Of a stretch of DNA of 10,504 bases, positions 1 to 8,297 are shown piece by piece. The stretch lies in contig JAHBMJ010003486.1 in the NCBI GenBank assembly GCA_018398765.1, positions 1-10,504 of the forward strand, read 5' to 3'. The notes beneath the pieces are model-generated. The model saw only the letters and a program-made list of their open reading frames with translations. It had not been told where the DNA came from and ran no database searches. How positions within the stretch are numbered: the stretch's first letter is position 1; the number at the start of each line of letters is the position of its first letter. The stretch is from Chromera velia (Eukaryota > Sar > Chromeraceae). A program made the position numbers and the translations under genes.

Positions 1-566
1 AATATTATTTCTCACAGTAATGATTCTTAGGCAGAAAAATGATTAATTGTGTTAACTTATGAGAGTAATGTTAGTGTTTTTATATGTTAAACTTAACGCT
101 ACACAACCTACATTAAATAAAAATTTCATTTAAAAATTTTCCCATAGCAAAATTCAAGGGCAGGGGTATATATAGCAAAGCTGAACTGCATGCCCCCCGA
201 GGCAATATATATATGCATGCGCGTCCAAATTCAAATTTCTTCGGTTTAGGTCAGACAGTTTTTACACAAGCTGCAACCACTTGTTTTGACAGAGTCTATG
301 TGTCTACAATGCACTATCACGCACCTTGACCTTCAGAAAGCTTCTGCAAGTCTGGCAAGCCAAACATGAGTAAGCCAGCTTGACTACAAGTCTCGTTTCC
401 AGCAAATTCCAGACTTCTCTCACTGAGCTGTTGGGTCGATCAAGTCTGAGTGCATCCACACGGCATCAGCCACCGCGATCTGAGTCAAGGCGGAGCTATA
501 TAGCTTACCTCTGACCACCAAAAAAGATCCCAGAGCATACCCACACACCGCTTGCGCGAGCGAAAG
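1..566 (+). promoter_or_regulatory. Upstream/promoter region of the three-exon gene
   Basis: No gene is visible here. The first 240 bases are AT-rich, with TATATATA runs near 168-176 and 204-213. Two TGCATGC palindromes lie at 187-193 and 214-220; this core is a known target of an apicomplexan AP2 DNA-binding domain (the Plasmodium GCATGC-binding AP2), so a regulatory role is plausible if the organism is an apicomplexan relative. The heptamer CAAGTCT occurs at 347-353, 387-393 and 441-447. A perfect 12-bp palindrome AGCTATATAGCT sits at 494-505, about 60 bp before the start codon, and contains a TATA-like core. The reading frame of the gene is closed upstream by TAG at 501-503. The transcription start cannot be placed from sequence alone. 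Confidence 0.4.
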
Positions 567-3248
567 ATGAAGAGCTTCTTCAGTTCAATTTGGCCTCAAG
601 AAATTGAGCCTCCGCAAAACCTGTTTTCTTCTTGGGAACTTCCGAAAGTCACCCCGTCGTACTCAAAGGGAACAATAGTCAAGAACCTTCTTTCCGATGA
701 ATATCTGCAAATGCAGCTCGAGGCTACCATCGATGTGCTGGTGGACAACCTCAATGAGGTAAGGGAAATGGCAGAAAACAAGCATGAGCAATCTAAATCA
801 GAATCAGGGCCCCCGACTACAATGGGCCTTCTTGACGGTGACAGCCAGGCTCTTTACCGGCTTCTCGTTATAAAGTGGCTGCTGGATCAGCGTCGCCGTT
901 TGGGTAGGAAAGCATACTTTGATTCAGAAAATGAAAAGGCGCGTGCGGAGAGAGACAATCTACGGGGGGCTGCTGTAGGCTGGGTCCTGGAGACGAGAAG
1001 GGAACTGGCCGCTCAGGGAGCTCAGAGCTTTAAGAGGTGGCACGAGCGTTTTTCCAGAGATCCCATTCACTTGGTTGGCAACGGGCTAGCGTGTGATGGC
1101 TACACGCTCAGTGGATTGGAAGATGAGAGTTTCTTGGACGATTCGGAGGACTTCTTTGACGTCGAAGAATCGGTCAGTGGACACGCATGCACAAATGGTG
1201 GGCAGAGGAATCTTGACATAGAATCAGACAAAGATTGTCCCTGGTATGCGGTTCTCTGTCGACCTTGCGCTTAGGTCGATTGTGTTCCTGTGTATCTGTG
1301 TGCACGAACCCCTCCATCCCCTTGTATCTTGTTTGCAGGAGTCAGACGGTTTGACTTCCCTCCTGGACACAGACAGCCTCCGCGAGGCCACACGAGACCT
1401 CGATCCCTTCTTGCCCAACGTCTCCCGGCCATCCGATAATACCACCGCCCCAATGCCCGCAGCAGAAGAAGGGACAAGGGCCCCAGCCCCGCTGGGCACA
1501 GAGGACTCCGACGGCACATCCGCCCCCCCATCTAGACCTGCACCTGCACCCCCCATGCAGGCTCCTGAATCAGAGTGCCAATCTCCGAAAGAGACTAGAT
1601 CAGCCTCTCCTTCTAGACCATCGCACGCGCCCGTAGCAGCCATAGCCACAGAAGCGCTCCCACCTGGCTCTTCATCCCCCAGCAAGACTTGCACACCTTC
1701 AGTGCCAAGCGCTTCTCAAACAGGCGCGCCTTCCACCAAATTACACGGGACGGCGGACAAGGACAAAAGGCAGAAGCGGCCGAACTTCGTTGTGCGCATG
1801 CTCTTGTGGTTAGTGGGGTCGTGCTGTTGTGGGGGAGTGAAGGCCGACGAAGAACAGGAGGATGACAGAGGGACGAGGGAGCCAGAGGAACACTTGTCAT
1901 CTTCCCCTCCTCCCTCCTTGCCTCCATCTGAGCGTCCCAATCAAGTCGAGCCACCCTTGCCGTCTCCTCCAATGAGCACGTCATCTGCTGCTGCCCCTTC
2001 CTCAGAGGAAAAGAGTCTCCGCACACCGGCAGAGGAAGTCACAGAGAAACTGCAGGTCGAGGAGATATTTGCCTCTTCATTTCTTCTTGTCGAGAACGAT
2101 GAGGGCATTCTGTCTGTAGAGGAGATCGACTTGTCTGCCTCAGAAGACAGCCTCAAGCAGGACCATTCCCCACCCCCTTCTGCAAAGTTACAGACTCCCG
2201 TCGTCTCTCCCACAGAAGACAGCCACAATTGTTCTTCACCCTCCCACACGGAACAATCGGTCAGTTGTGCAAGTCAGAAAGGTGGGTGTGTATATGGCAG
2301 GGCAGTTTCTGTCAATATGCGCATTCATTAAAGTGGACATCTCCGCTCGTTGCATTCCCTCTGTCGACGATCTTGTGCCAAAATCAATTTGGATCTTTTC
2401 TTCCATTCGCAGCTTGTCTTCTTGTCTCTGTCTGCCAGTGAATGCATGAGCGGATGTCCCTCTTTCCCCCCGTTCACTTTTGATTGCAGGAAGAGACCGA
2501 CGTTCTGTCCGCATTCATGGACACTCCAGAAGGCCTCGAAGACGTCACTCAAGACCTCGAATCGTTTATGCCTCACGCCTCTCCTTCCAATCACCTGACT
2601 CCCTTTGACTCCGTCTCGACGCAAGGGCACAGAGGCTCTCCCTCCGTCAGCAGAGAGGACGTTCAAAAACCACCCGGAGCCACCTTGGCTGCTGCCCCTA
2701 CAATCGCATCCGCACCCTCACGAGACCCGCACTTACAAGAAGGAAAAACTCCCTATCCGTCCACGTCTCCATTGGAACGTCCCTCCCAACCTTCCTTTCC
2801 GCCTCCTCGTGTCTGTCCGTCGTCTCCTCCTTTCGCTTCTTCAACTGATGACCGCCAAAAGAGCACTCCCCGAACACCCACGCAAGACCACCCGCAAATG
2901 CTGCAGGCAGAGGACGTCTTCGCGTCTCCATTTGTGCTGCTCAAAAGGAGCGACGCCACTGCACACGCTGTGGAGGGTCAGTCACCAGCATCAAAAGACA
3001 CCGAAATGAAGAAGCAATCCCAACTCTCTCCCGTGTTGCCAACCCCTGGGAGAGAACGGACCCAAACCGCATCTTCTTCAAAAGCAGAAGCATCACCCAG
3101 CACAAATGGGGGTCCTGATGAAGCTGGCCAGCAGAAAGGGTGTCAGTGGTGGAAAAATTTTCTCGAGACGCATCCAGGGGTTGCCAAGGGAATCAATCAG
3201 ACCAAATCTTTCTTCGGTATGAGACGCAGGTGCGGAGGCAAAAAGTAA
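567..3248 (+). CDS. Three-exon gene, Ser/Pro-rich acidic protein with duplicated exon module (unknown function)
   Basis: I do not recognise the family. Proposed exons are 567-1172, 1339-2259 and 2490-3248, giving 761 residues ending in TAA. The ATG at 567 has A at -3 and follows an in-frame TAG at 501. Exon 1 (residues 1-202) looks folded and helical, with a Trp-containing start, a basic stretch QRRRLGRK and an acidic end DDSEDFFDVEES. Exons 2 and 3 are rich in Ser, Pro and acidic residues and are paralogous. Exon 2 opens with ESDGLTSLLDTD and exon 3 with EETDVLSAFMDT; later come LQVEEIFASSF (about residue 440) and LQAEDVFASPF (about 647). Exon 2 also has a short hydrophobic segment after basic residues and before a Cys triplet (MLLWLVGSCCCGG), possibly a membrane-association or acylation site. 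Exon 3 ends RRRCGGKK. There is no signal peptide. All junctions are phase 0. The open frame resumes after the TAA, so the C-terminus is less certain. Confidence 0.6.
1173..1338 (+). other. Intron 1 of the three-exon gene
   Basis: The donor is TCG|GTCAGTGG and the acceptor CTTGTTTGCAG|GAG, after a pyrimidine-rich tract. Removing 166 bases joins two open frames in phase 0 and skips the frame change between exon 1 and exon 2. An alternative donor, GTATGC at 1244, would leave the reading frames unmatched, so it is disfavoured. The donor matches that of intron 2, which supports the call. Confidence 0.6.
2260..2489 (+). other. Intron 2 of the three-exon gene
   Basis: The donor is TCG|GTCAGTTG and the acceptor TTTTGATTGCAG|GAA, with a C/T-rich tract before it. 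Removing 230 bases joins exon 2 to exon 3 in phase 0. The eight bases around the donor (TCGGTCAG) are identical to those of intron 1, as expected if an exon and its flanking intron sequence were duplicated together. Confidence 0.6.
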
Positions 3249-3330
3249 GGAAACATAGAAGCAGGTGGACGGAGAACGAGCGGAGGGAACGACGTGAATG
3301 CGAGGTTTTCAGAAAAGGAAAAGAAAGGTG
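3131..3330 (+). repeat. Left arm of a 200-bp inverted repeat (gene's 3' end)
   Basis: This arm covers the last codons of exon 3, the TAA stop and about 80 bases beyond. Its reverse complement recurs at 4070-4267. By eye, the inner part from about 3198 to 3330 differs from its partner at only six or so positions in about 133. The outer coding part (3131-3197) is roughly 78 percent identical, with a two-base gap. No similarity is visible beyond either end of the arm. Confidence 0.85.
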
Positions 3331-3524
3331 TCCCCTCTCAGCCTGGCCACACAACGAAAGTCAGCCCATCAGCAAAGAAACTTGTACAGGCGGGCTTCCA
3401 AAAGGATAAAGCTGCCCGTAAGTCCTTCTCTCTAAACGGAGAGACGTCGACTCAGCTGCGCACTCCTCGATCTCGATCCCTTTGTGATTGTGGTGGCAGA
3501 CTCGGACAGAAGGAAAGAGATTGA
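3249..3524 (+). other. In-frame open extension downstream of the TAA (3' UTR or C-terminal extension)
   Basis: Directly after the TAA at 3246-3248, the exon 3 frame stays open for 91 codons and closes at TGA 3522-3524. The encoded peptide is hydrophilic and rich in Lys, Ser and Gly, similar in composition to the gene. The simplest reading is 3' UTR that is open by chance. Alternatives are stop-codon readthrough, UAA read as an amino acid, or a splice at the good donor-like AAAA|GTAAGG at 3245, which overlaps the stop and could lead to another exon. The sequence does not decide between these. Confidence 0.3.
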
Positions 3525-4069
3525 GGTTCTGTTGTGGAATTGAAGGAGCAGTGGGGAAAGATGCAAGGGAAAAAGACAGTAGCTGCTCCGCTGTCAGCTG
3601 GTTGACGGTCCTGTCTGGTGGGGGGGGAATTGAGGAAGTAGAGACCTGAGAGTGAATTTAGCTTTTGCCAAGAGAGGCAATGGGGTGGGTGGGAAGGGAG
3701 AACGGATGACAGGGTATTTATCTTTAGGGGTAGAAATACGAGAAAGAAGTAGACATACCTGGGGATCAAGGGCGTTGCTTGACCGAAGTAGTCGGGGCCG
3801 TTGTCTGTGTGCTTGCAGCCACGATCTGCAGCTTGCTTGCTTAAGAGAGTTGCTGTAGGTTCCAGAAGGGCGGCCTGGACTCAGATTTTATCGGGGTGGA
3901 TCTTTGCATGAGAGACCTCAGGGAAAAGTCATTCACACGCTGGAGTGCAGTGTTCAACGGCACACAGGGGAGAGACAACGGATGCAACGGAAGAGGGCGA
4001 GGGGGATCTTTTCCTGTGCAAAGCGAGACGCAAATGTCTACATCGCATCCGGACATCAAGAAGGTCGGC
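3525..4069. other. Spacer between the inverted-repeat arms, no gene seen
   Basis: The short open frames here are low in complexity and lack family features. The plus strand is purine-rich (many GGAG, GAAG and GGGG tracts, including a run of eight G near 3621). Together with the arms it could be transcribed into a hairpin with a large loop, but nothing shows that it is. Confidence 0.4.
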
Positions 4070-4267
4070 CGCCTTTCTTTTCCTTTTCTGAAAATCTCGC
4101 ATTCACGTCGCTCCCTCCGATCGTTCTCCGTTCACCTGCTTCTGTGTTTCCTTACTTTTTGCCTCCGCACCTGCGTCTCATACCGAAGAAAGATTTGGTC
4201 TTATGAATACCCTTCGCACAACGTGGATGTTTCTTGAGAAGATTTTCACCACTGACACCTTTTCTGC
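4070..4267 (-). pseudogene. Inverted, decayed copy of the last exon's 3' end
   Basis: Read on the minus strand, this segment matches 3131-3330: the end of the three-exon gene, its stop and its 3' flank. It starts as the parent does, with the codons for Cys-Gln-Trp. A two-base deletion then turns the next codon into TGA and shifts the frame, so the tail cannot be made as in the parent. No copy of the rest of exon 3, exon 2 or exon 1 is visible upstream on that strand (4268-4560), so this is a partial copy. It forms the right arm of the inverted repeat; about 740 bases lie between the arms. Confidence 0.7.
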
Positions 4268-4966
4268 CTGCAGAGACGCACCGAAAAGACCATGCAGGGG
4301 AAGTCCCGAGGATCGACGAGGACGGCAGCTGGACACCTTGGAGGTCTCTCTTTCTTCACATCCCTTCCGTGTCTGGCAGGGAAGGGCACTGCGAGAGAGC
4401 CGTGAGGAACGACGAATAAAACCTCTGCAGCAGGTCCATGGAAGCGCGTCTGTCTCTCCTGAAGGGGACGTGCCTCTGCACGAATCTTGTCTCGGTACGT
4501 CACTTGCGTGTAAGCCTAGCTGTCTCTCGTTCTGTCCGGTCTCCACCCTGTACTACTCATTTAAATTCCATCAACTCTGCGCTCCCACGGTTGAGGCTAA
4601 GTGTAGTTTGGTGAGTTTGTCCCTTCCAGTGCTACAGAATTTTCCTCTTTGGCCGACTGCGTATCTTCGGCTTTGTGGAAAGATGCGACGTGAAAGTCTA
4701 AACACAGGAATCCAGAGAAGGCATCCCCTTGTGTGGCAATCATGATGTGATTGGGATGCCAAAGCGACCACGCTTTGAACGGCAAATTGTCGGCAACTTC
4801 TCTTCAAGCATGCAGTTGACGTGCAACCCACTTGGTGACTTCGTGCTTCCTCTTCTTATGCAGGAAGGATCAAGATTTCTTCGCAATTCGCGGAGAGGAG
4901 AGGGAGTCTATGGACTGTGGTCCAGCGCGAATCCCAGACACCCGGCTGGAGGGAAGGGAGAGCCTG

Positions 4967-4968
<2 letters not shown>
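4268..4968. other. Intergenic stretch with a splice-acceptor-like site, no gene assigned
   Basis: There are open frames of 120-180 codons on both strands around 4180-4745, but they overlap one another and show no domain, repeat or family pattern. At 4847-4863 a strong acceptor-like sequence (CTTCCTCTTCTTATGCAG) precedes GAAGGATC. A possible exon would begin at 4864 with a peptide such as KDQDFFAIRGEERES, but no matching donor can be defended, so it is not called as a gene. Confidence 0.3.

Positions 4969-5004
<36 letters not shown>
4969..5004 (+). repeat. (CA)18 microsatellite
   Basis: Eighteen uninterrupted CA units, flanked by purine-rich sequence on the left and CATCGACATAG on the right. 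It is not in a supported coding frame. Confidence 0.95.
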
Positions 5005-5005
<1 letters not shown>

Positions 5006-5087
5006 CGACATAGAAAGGCACAAAGGAAAAGAAGACAAAAAGAAATTAGAAAGCTCCACCCACAGAAAGGCGTCAAGCAACGGACAC

Positions 5088-5202
5088 CTGGTCGACAAGT
5101 TCAGAGAGAGGTGTGACTGCGACTCCCGGAAACGGGACTCGGCCTCCGCTTGGAAACGAGTTTGCATGCTGGCTGGCAAGTGAAGCCAAACTTGTCGACC
5201 AG
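5088..5202 (+). repeat. Inverted repeat with nested GNRA-type hairpin
   Basis: A perfect 14-bp inverted repeat has arms CTGGTCGACAAGTT at 5088-5101 and AACTTGTCGACCAG at 5189-5202. Between them, TCCCG-GAAA-CGGGA can form a five-pair stem with a GAAA tetraloop (near 5125-5138). It could be a structured RNA element or a small foldback. Nothing identifies an RNA family. Confidence 0.5.
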
Positions 5203-5483
5203 AAGGGAAGAAACAGAGCAGAAAAGCCAACCAAAGTCACAAAAGAATAGACAGAGGGCGGGGACCGAGGGGTGCCGCAGAGTGGGAGAGCAGTCACTTT
5301 CTCCCCCCCCTGAGCTTCGGTTCTGTACGGGGTTGCATGCTGCCAGGGTGCGGAGGTCGAGGGAATTTCACTTGCCGACCTTCTGCACAAATAAGAAATG
5401 GCAGGCACGAGCATCGTACTAATGCTGTACGAATGGAAATAAAGGAGAACGGAAGGGGGGGGTAGAGAGGCAGACTCTTGCCC

Positions 5484-5484
<1 letters not shown>

Positions 5485-5515
<31 letters not shown>
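5485..5515 (+). repeat. (AC)n microsatellite
   Basis: About 15 AC units in a row, in the same orientation as the CA tract about 500 bases upstream. A G-rich run (eight G, near 5455-5462) lies just before it. Confidence 0.95.
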
Positions 5516-5517
<2 letters not shown>

Positions 5518-6790
5518 CTCCCGAGTTGACCTAAACTTCTCAGATGGAATCGGCACTCGAATTGGCATCTCAAGCTGTCGATCCTTCCTCTTGGACAGCC
5601 AGAAAACGACTGCCGAAGCGGAAAAAAGCAGCGCTTTTCGAGGAGAAAAGAGTCAGTTGACGTTCGCGTTTGTGCGTACGTTCTCAAAACAGAAACAAGT
5701 CATGCAGAGCTGAGAACATTGGATACTCTTTTTCCTGCCTACATGCATAGCAAGACAAGAAACAGGGAATTGGACACAAGTTGCATTACGTGTGCTTGCT
5801 CTGTGGTATGTTACGGGGACGCATACGTGTCTTTCCAGTCCTTTTGGAATTCGTTTTTCACTCTGCCTTTGTGTTTCTTCATGCAGCGGCCTGAGAGATC
5901 TGTGAAGTTCTTCGCGAGTCGCAGAAGCCCCATTGGTAGCTGCGGCACCATCCTTGGGACATGATTTCGGTCAGCTGCAACGCCGCTCTTCCCGCACACA
6001 CGCCTTCTGTCTAGCGGGGCTGCTGGATGCAATTTGGTCGCTTGCTTGCTTCTGACTGAAAACGACTGGCTAGAAGACCGGCTTCCTGCTGAGCCTTCCC
6101 TTTGCTGAAATGACAACAAGACACTTTCCTCTTGCGATCATGCACCGCTTTCGATGAATTGAATCCCTCCTCCATTCCCTTTCAACATTATCTGAGTAAT
6201 CTGCAGGCAGTCAGGAGACCTTGCTGGCACGAGACGAAAGACACGACGTGAGTGAAGCATTTCCCCCCCATCCCTGTGGACTTCAGCACGACAGCTCCAG
6301 AAAGTCGCCTGTCAGACGGAGAGAGAGGGTACGGGAGAGATCTGCCGACTGTCGTTTGTTCGCTGTACGTCTGCACCCTTCAGACGCGGGAGCATGCACC
6401 AAAAGGACAGCAACACTCCCCAGGGAGCCTCCCGGCCCCATCGACACCCAGAGAGAGAGAACTCCACTCAAAGACTTGAAAACGGAGAAAGGACATCCCT
6501 CCTAAAGGGGGAGAGACAAAGGAGACCAGAAAAGAGGAAGAGAAAAAGAAGAGGCACCGACCGGTCTGAGATCTCCACAGGGTCTTCGAGGGCTCTCCCA
6601 ATAGCCGGATACAGGCCACACCTCCTTGTCGCCTTTCCAACACCTTTTTGTGCCTGTGGGAGGTGAGAGCTATGCCAAGTCAGATGCCCAGCCAAGTGCC
6701 AAGCATCCTCTGGATGATCACTGCAGCAGAAGATCGTCATTTCAAGTTCCAGCCTATAGCTTCCCGCTGCTGCAATCCGCAATCTTTCTC
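5516..6790. other. Intergenic stretch, possible unassigned exon at 5887, no defensible gene
   Basis: No long coding frame is convincing. A good acceptor (GTGTTTCTTCATGCAG) ends at 5886, and the following frame reads RPERSVKFFASRRSP to a TGA at 5962-5964. Another acceptor-like CTGCAG ends at 6206, followed 41 bases later by a consensus donor GTGAGT at 6248. These may be real exons of an unseen transcript or chance matches. From 6310 to 6560 the plus strand is rich in GAGA and AAAG purine tracts, and the open frames there are of biased composition. Confidence 0.3.
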
Positions 6791-7181
6791 CACAATCTCC
6801 CCACTACTACATACTAGTGACTACTGGACCCCCATAAGTCGATTTGATAAACCGGCGATTTGATTTTAAATTACTTACTTTACGTTGCACTTTTAGTGGC
6901 TTGGGATCTGGCGTCGCTGGATCTAGGATTTAACCCTCAATCATCATCATCATCATCACTTTACACCCCAGTGAACGTTGAACTTTTGAAACTCTTCCTA
7001 GGCATGCAAAATTTCATAATCCTACCTAGATTCTTACTAAAATCCAATTTTTAAAAATACACGATAAAATTCTATATAGATAAAATGCTTATCAAAATCT
7101 ATAATAGAAAAAATCCCATTTTAAGTTCAAGTTTAAAATGCTACTTATAAATTTATCATGTTTTATCCATATTGTCTTATA
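6791..7181. other. AT-rich block, no gene
   Basis: The composition changes sharply from about 6790. Positions 7000-7170 are strongly A/T-rich with poly-A and poly-T runs and short direct repeats (AAAATGCT at about 7083 and 7136). There is no supported open frame, and no terminal repeats or target-site duplication that would define a transposon. Confidence 0.4.
6941..6958 (+). repeat. Short (TCA)6 trinucleotide repeat
   Basis: Six TCA units in a row within the AT-rich block. No coding context supports it as a repeat within a protein. Confidence 0.85.
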
Positions 7182-7430
7182 GAGGTCGCCTCCGCAAACG
7201 GTAGGGGGGTATACCTCATCGCTGAGGCTCAGACCACACCCTGTGGCCCGTCTGGTTTCCCAGGCCGCTAACAAACAACAATTTATCTGCGCTTTGCATG
7301 CTGTGGTCTGTGGGCTGCTCAGAAGGGACTGCTCCCAAAATTGATCTAATGATACAGGATAAAAGGGTATTTTAACTTTGTGCACGCCCTCTTTCCATTC
7401 TTTTCTCAGTGATTTCTCTTTCTCCCTCCC
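7182..7430. other. GC-balanced island with 9-bp inverted repeat
   Basis: This island sits between two AT-rich blocks. CAGACCACA at 7230-7238 is repeated inverted as TGTGGTCTG at 7302-7310. A minus-strand frame of 97 codons runs through it (7092-7385), but half of it lies in AT-rich DNA and it has no recognisable features. It does not fold as a tRNA in any way I can see. Confidence 0.3.
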
Positions 7431-7789
7431 TCAGATACATTGATTGATGTAAATAAATCATGGTCTGATAATTTAGCCCATCATAATGAGGTAGTTAGCT
7501 TAGTAGGCATCTAAATGAGTATTTAATGGTATTTTATTACAGTATTTAATCATTCATGTTTGATGAAATAATAGTAATGGAGTAAAAATAGCTAGAATGC
7601 ATAAAACGTATCGTTCTATAATTTTTATTCCCAGTTCTATTTGTGAATGAATCGGTGTCTATCATGATGCGAACATGACCATTTTATTGCATTTTTTTAA
7701 CGCTTTTTGTTGAAAGGAGCTTTTGTCTTTTCTACAGAGAGACCTTCTCAGAGAGCCTGAAATGTCATGACCGATTGTGAGCGAGACAG
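7431..7789. other. Second AT-rich block, no gene
   Basis: AT-rich sequence full of TAAT, ATTTA and ATAAAT words with stops in every frame. Nothing codes here, and no repeat structure beyond base composition was seen. Confidence 0.5.
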
Positions 7790-8136
7790 CATGGGGAGAC
7801 GGAAAAACTACGAAAAAGGACAGGAAATAAAAGAGACAAAAAGAAAGTAACAATAAAGAAAATCGAAGAAAAGGGTAGACAGAAGAGCGAAGATGCCCTC
7901 TCCCCTCCCCCCTTCCTCGTTACATTCCTGATTCTGTCTTTTACCAAAGCCCTGCTTTCTCTCTCTGCTCCCTCTCTGCACCAACACATTCTCACTTTAA
8001 CGTAAACAAGCGGGACACCAGGAAACATCAGAGACCGTCTCACAGAGGCATGCAGACACAAATAGAGACGAAGGCAGGCAGAGGCTGAAAGAGGTGCACA
8101 GGCACAGAGGCAAAATACGAAGGAAGGGCACTCCAA
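7790..8136 (+). repeat. Purine-rich low-complexity tract
   Basis: Positions 7790-7890 of the plus strand are almost all A and G. The complementary strand gives an apparent 123-codon frame rich in Ser, Leu, Phe and Cys, which is the usual artefact of a polypyrimidine tract. It lies downstream of the secreted-protein gene on that strand and may be part of its 3' flank. Confidence 0.5.
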
Positions 8137-8297
8137 GGCAAGAGTCCTTCGGTCAGCCCTCTCGGCAAGATCTCTTATTTATGTATTAATATGTCTCTCA
8201 TTGCCACAATCGAAGCAAAGCAATTCGTACGAGCAACCTCTTGCCTGTTTCATGTATGCATTGAATTGAATGAATTCTGTCGCAGGCATCCTCTTAT

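Noticed and set aside
1244-1338. Alternative intron 1 with donor GTATGC at 1244
   Set aside because: It would end exon 1 in phase 2 while exon 2 needs phase 0, so the frame of exon 2 would be lost.
1224-1694. Minus-strand frame of 156 codons opposite exon 2
   Set aside because: It mirrors the Ser/Pro-rich coding strand; Gly/Ala/Ser-rich shadow frames are expected there and it has no feature of its own.
4178-4546. Minus-strand frame of 122 codons covering the inverted copy
   Set aside because: It is in a different frame from the parent exon end, so it is not a working copy; the parent frame hits TGA.
4203-4745. Plus-strand frame of 180 codons
   Set aside because: It starts inside the inverted repeat arm in antisense to the parent gene and shows no domain or compositional sign of coding.
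4832-5230. Frames reading His-Thr, Cys-Val or His-Arg repeats
   Set aside because: They are translations of the CA microsatellite.
5073-5687. Minus-strand frame of 204 codons
   Set aside because: It runs through the second AC microsatellite (a Cys-Val run) and both arms of the small inverted repeat; composition looks like chance.
7182-7430. Possible tRNA or small RNA gene
   Set aside because: No cloverleaf, T-loop or anticodon arm can be laid out; only a 9-bp inverted repeat is present.
7765-8136. Minus-strand frame of 123 codons rich in Ser, Leu, Phe and Cys
   Set aside because: It is the polypyrimidine complement of a purine-rich tract, which seldom contains stops on that strand.
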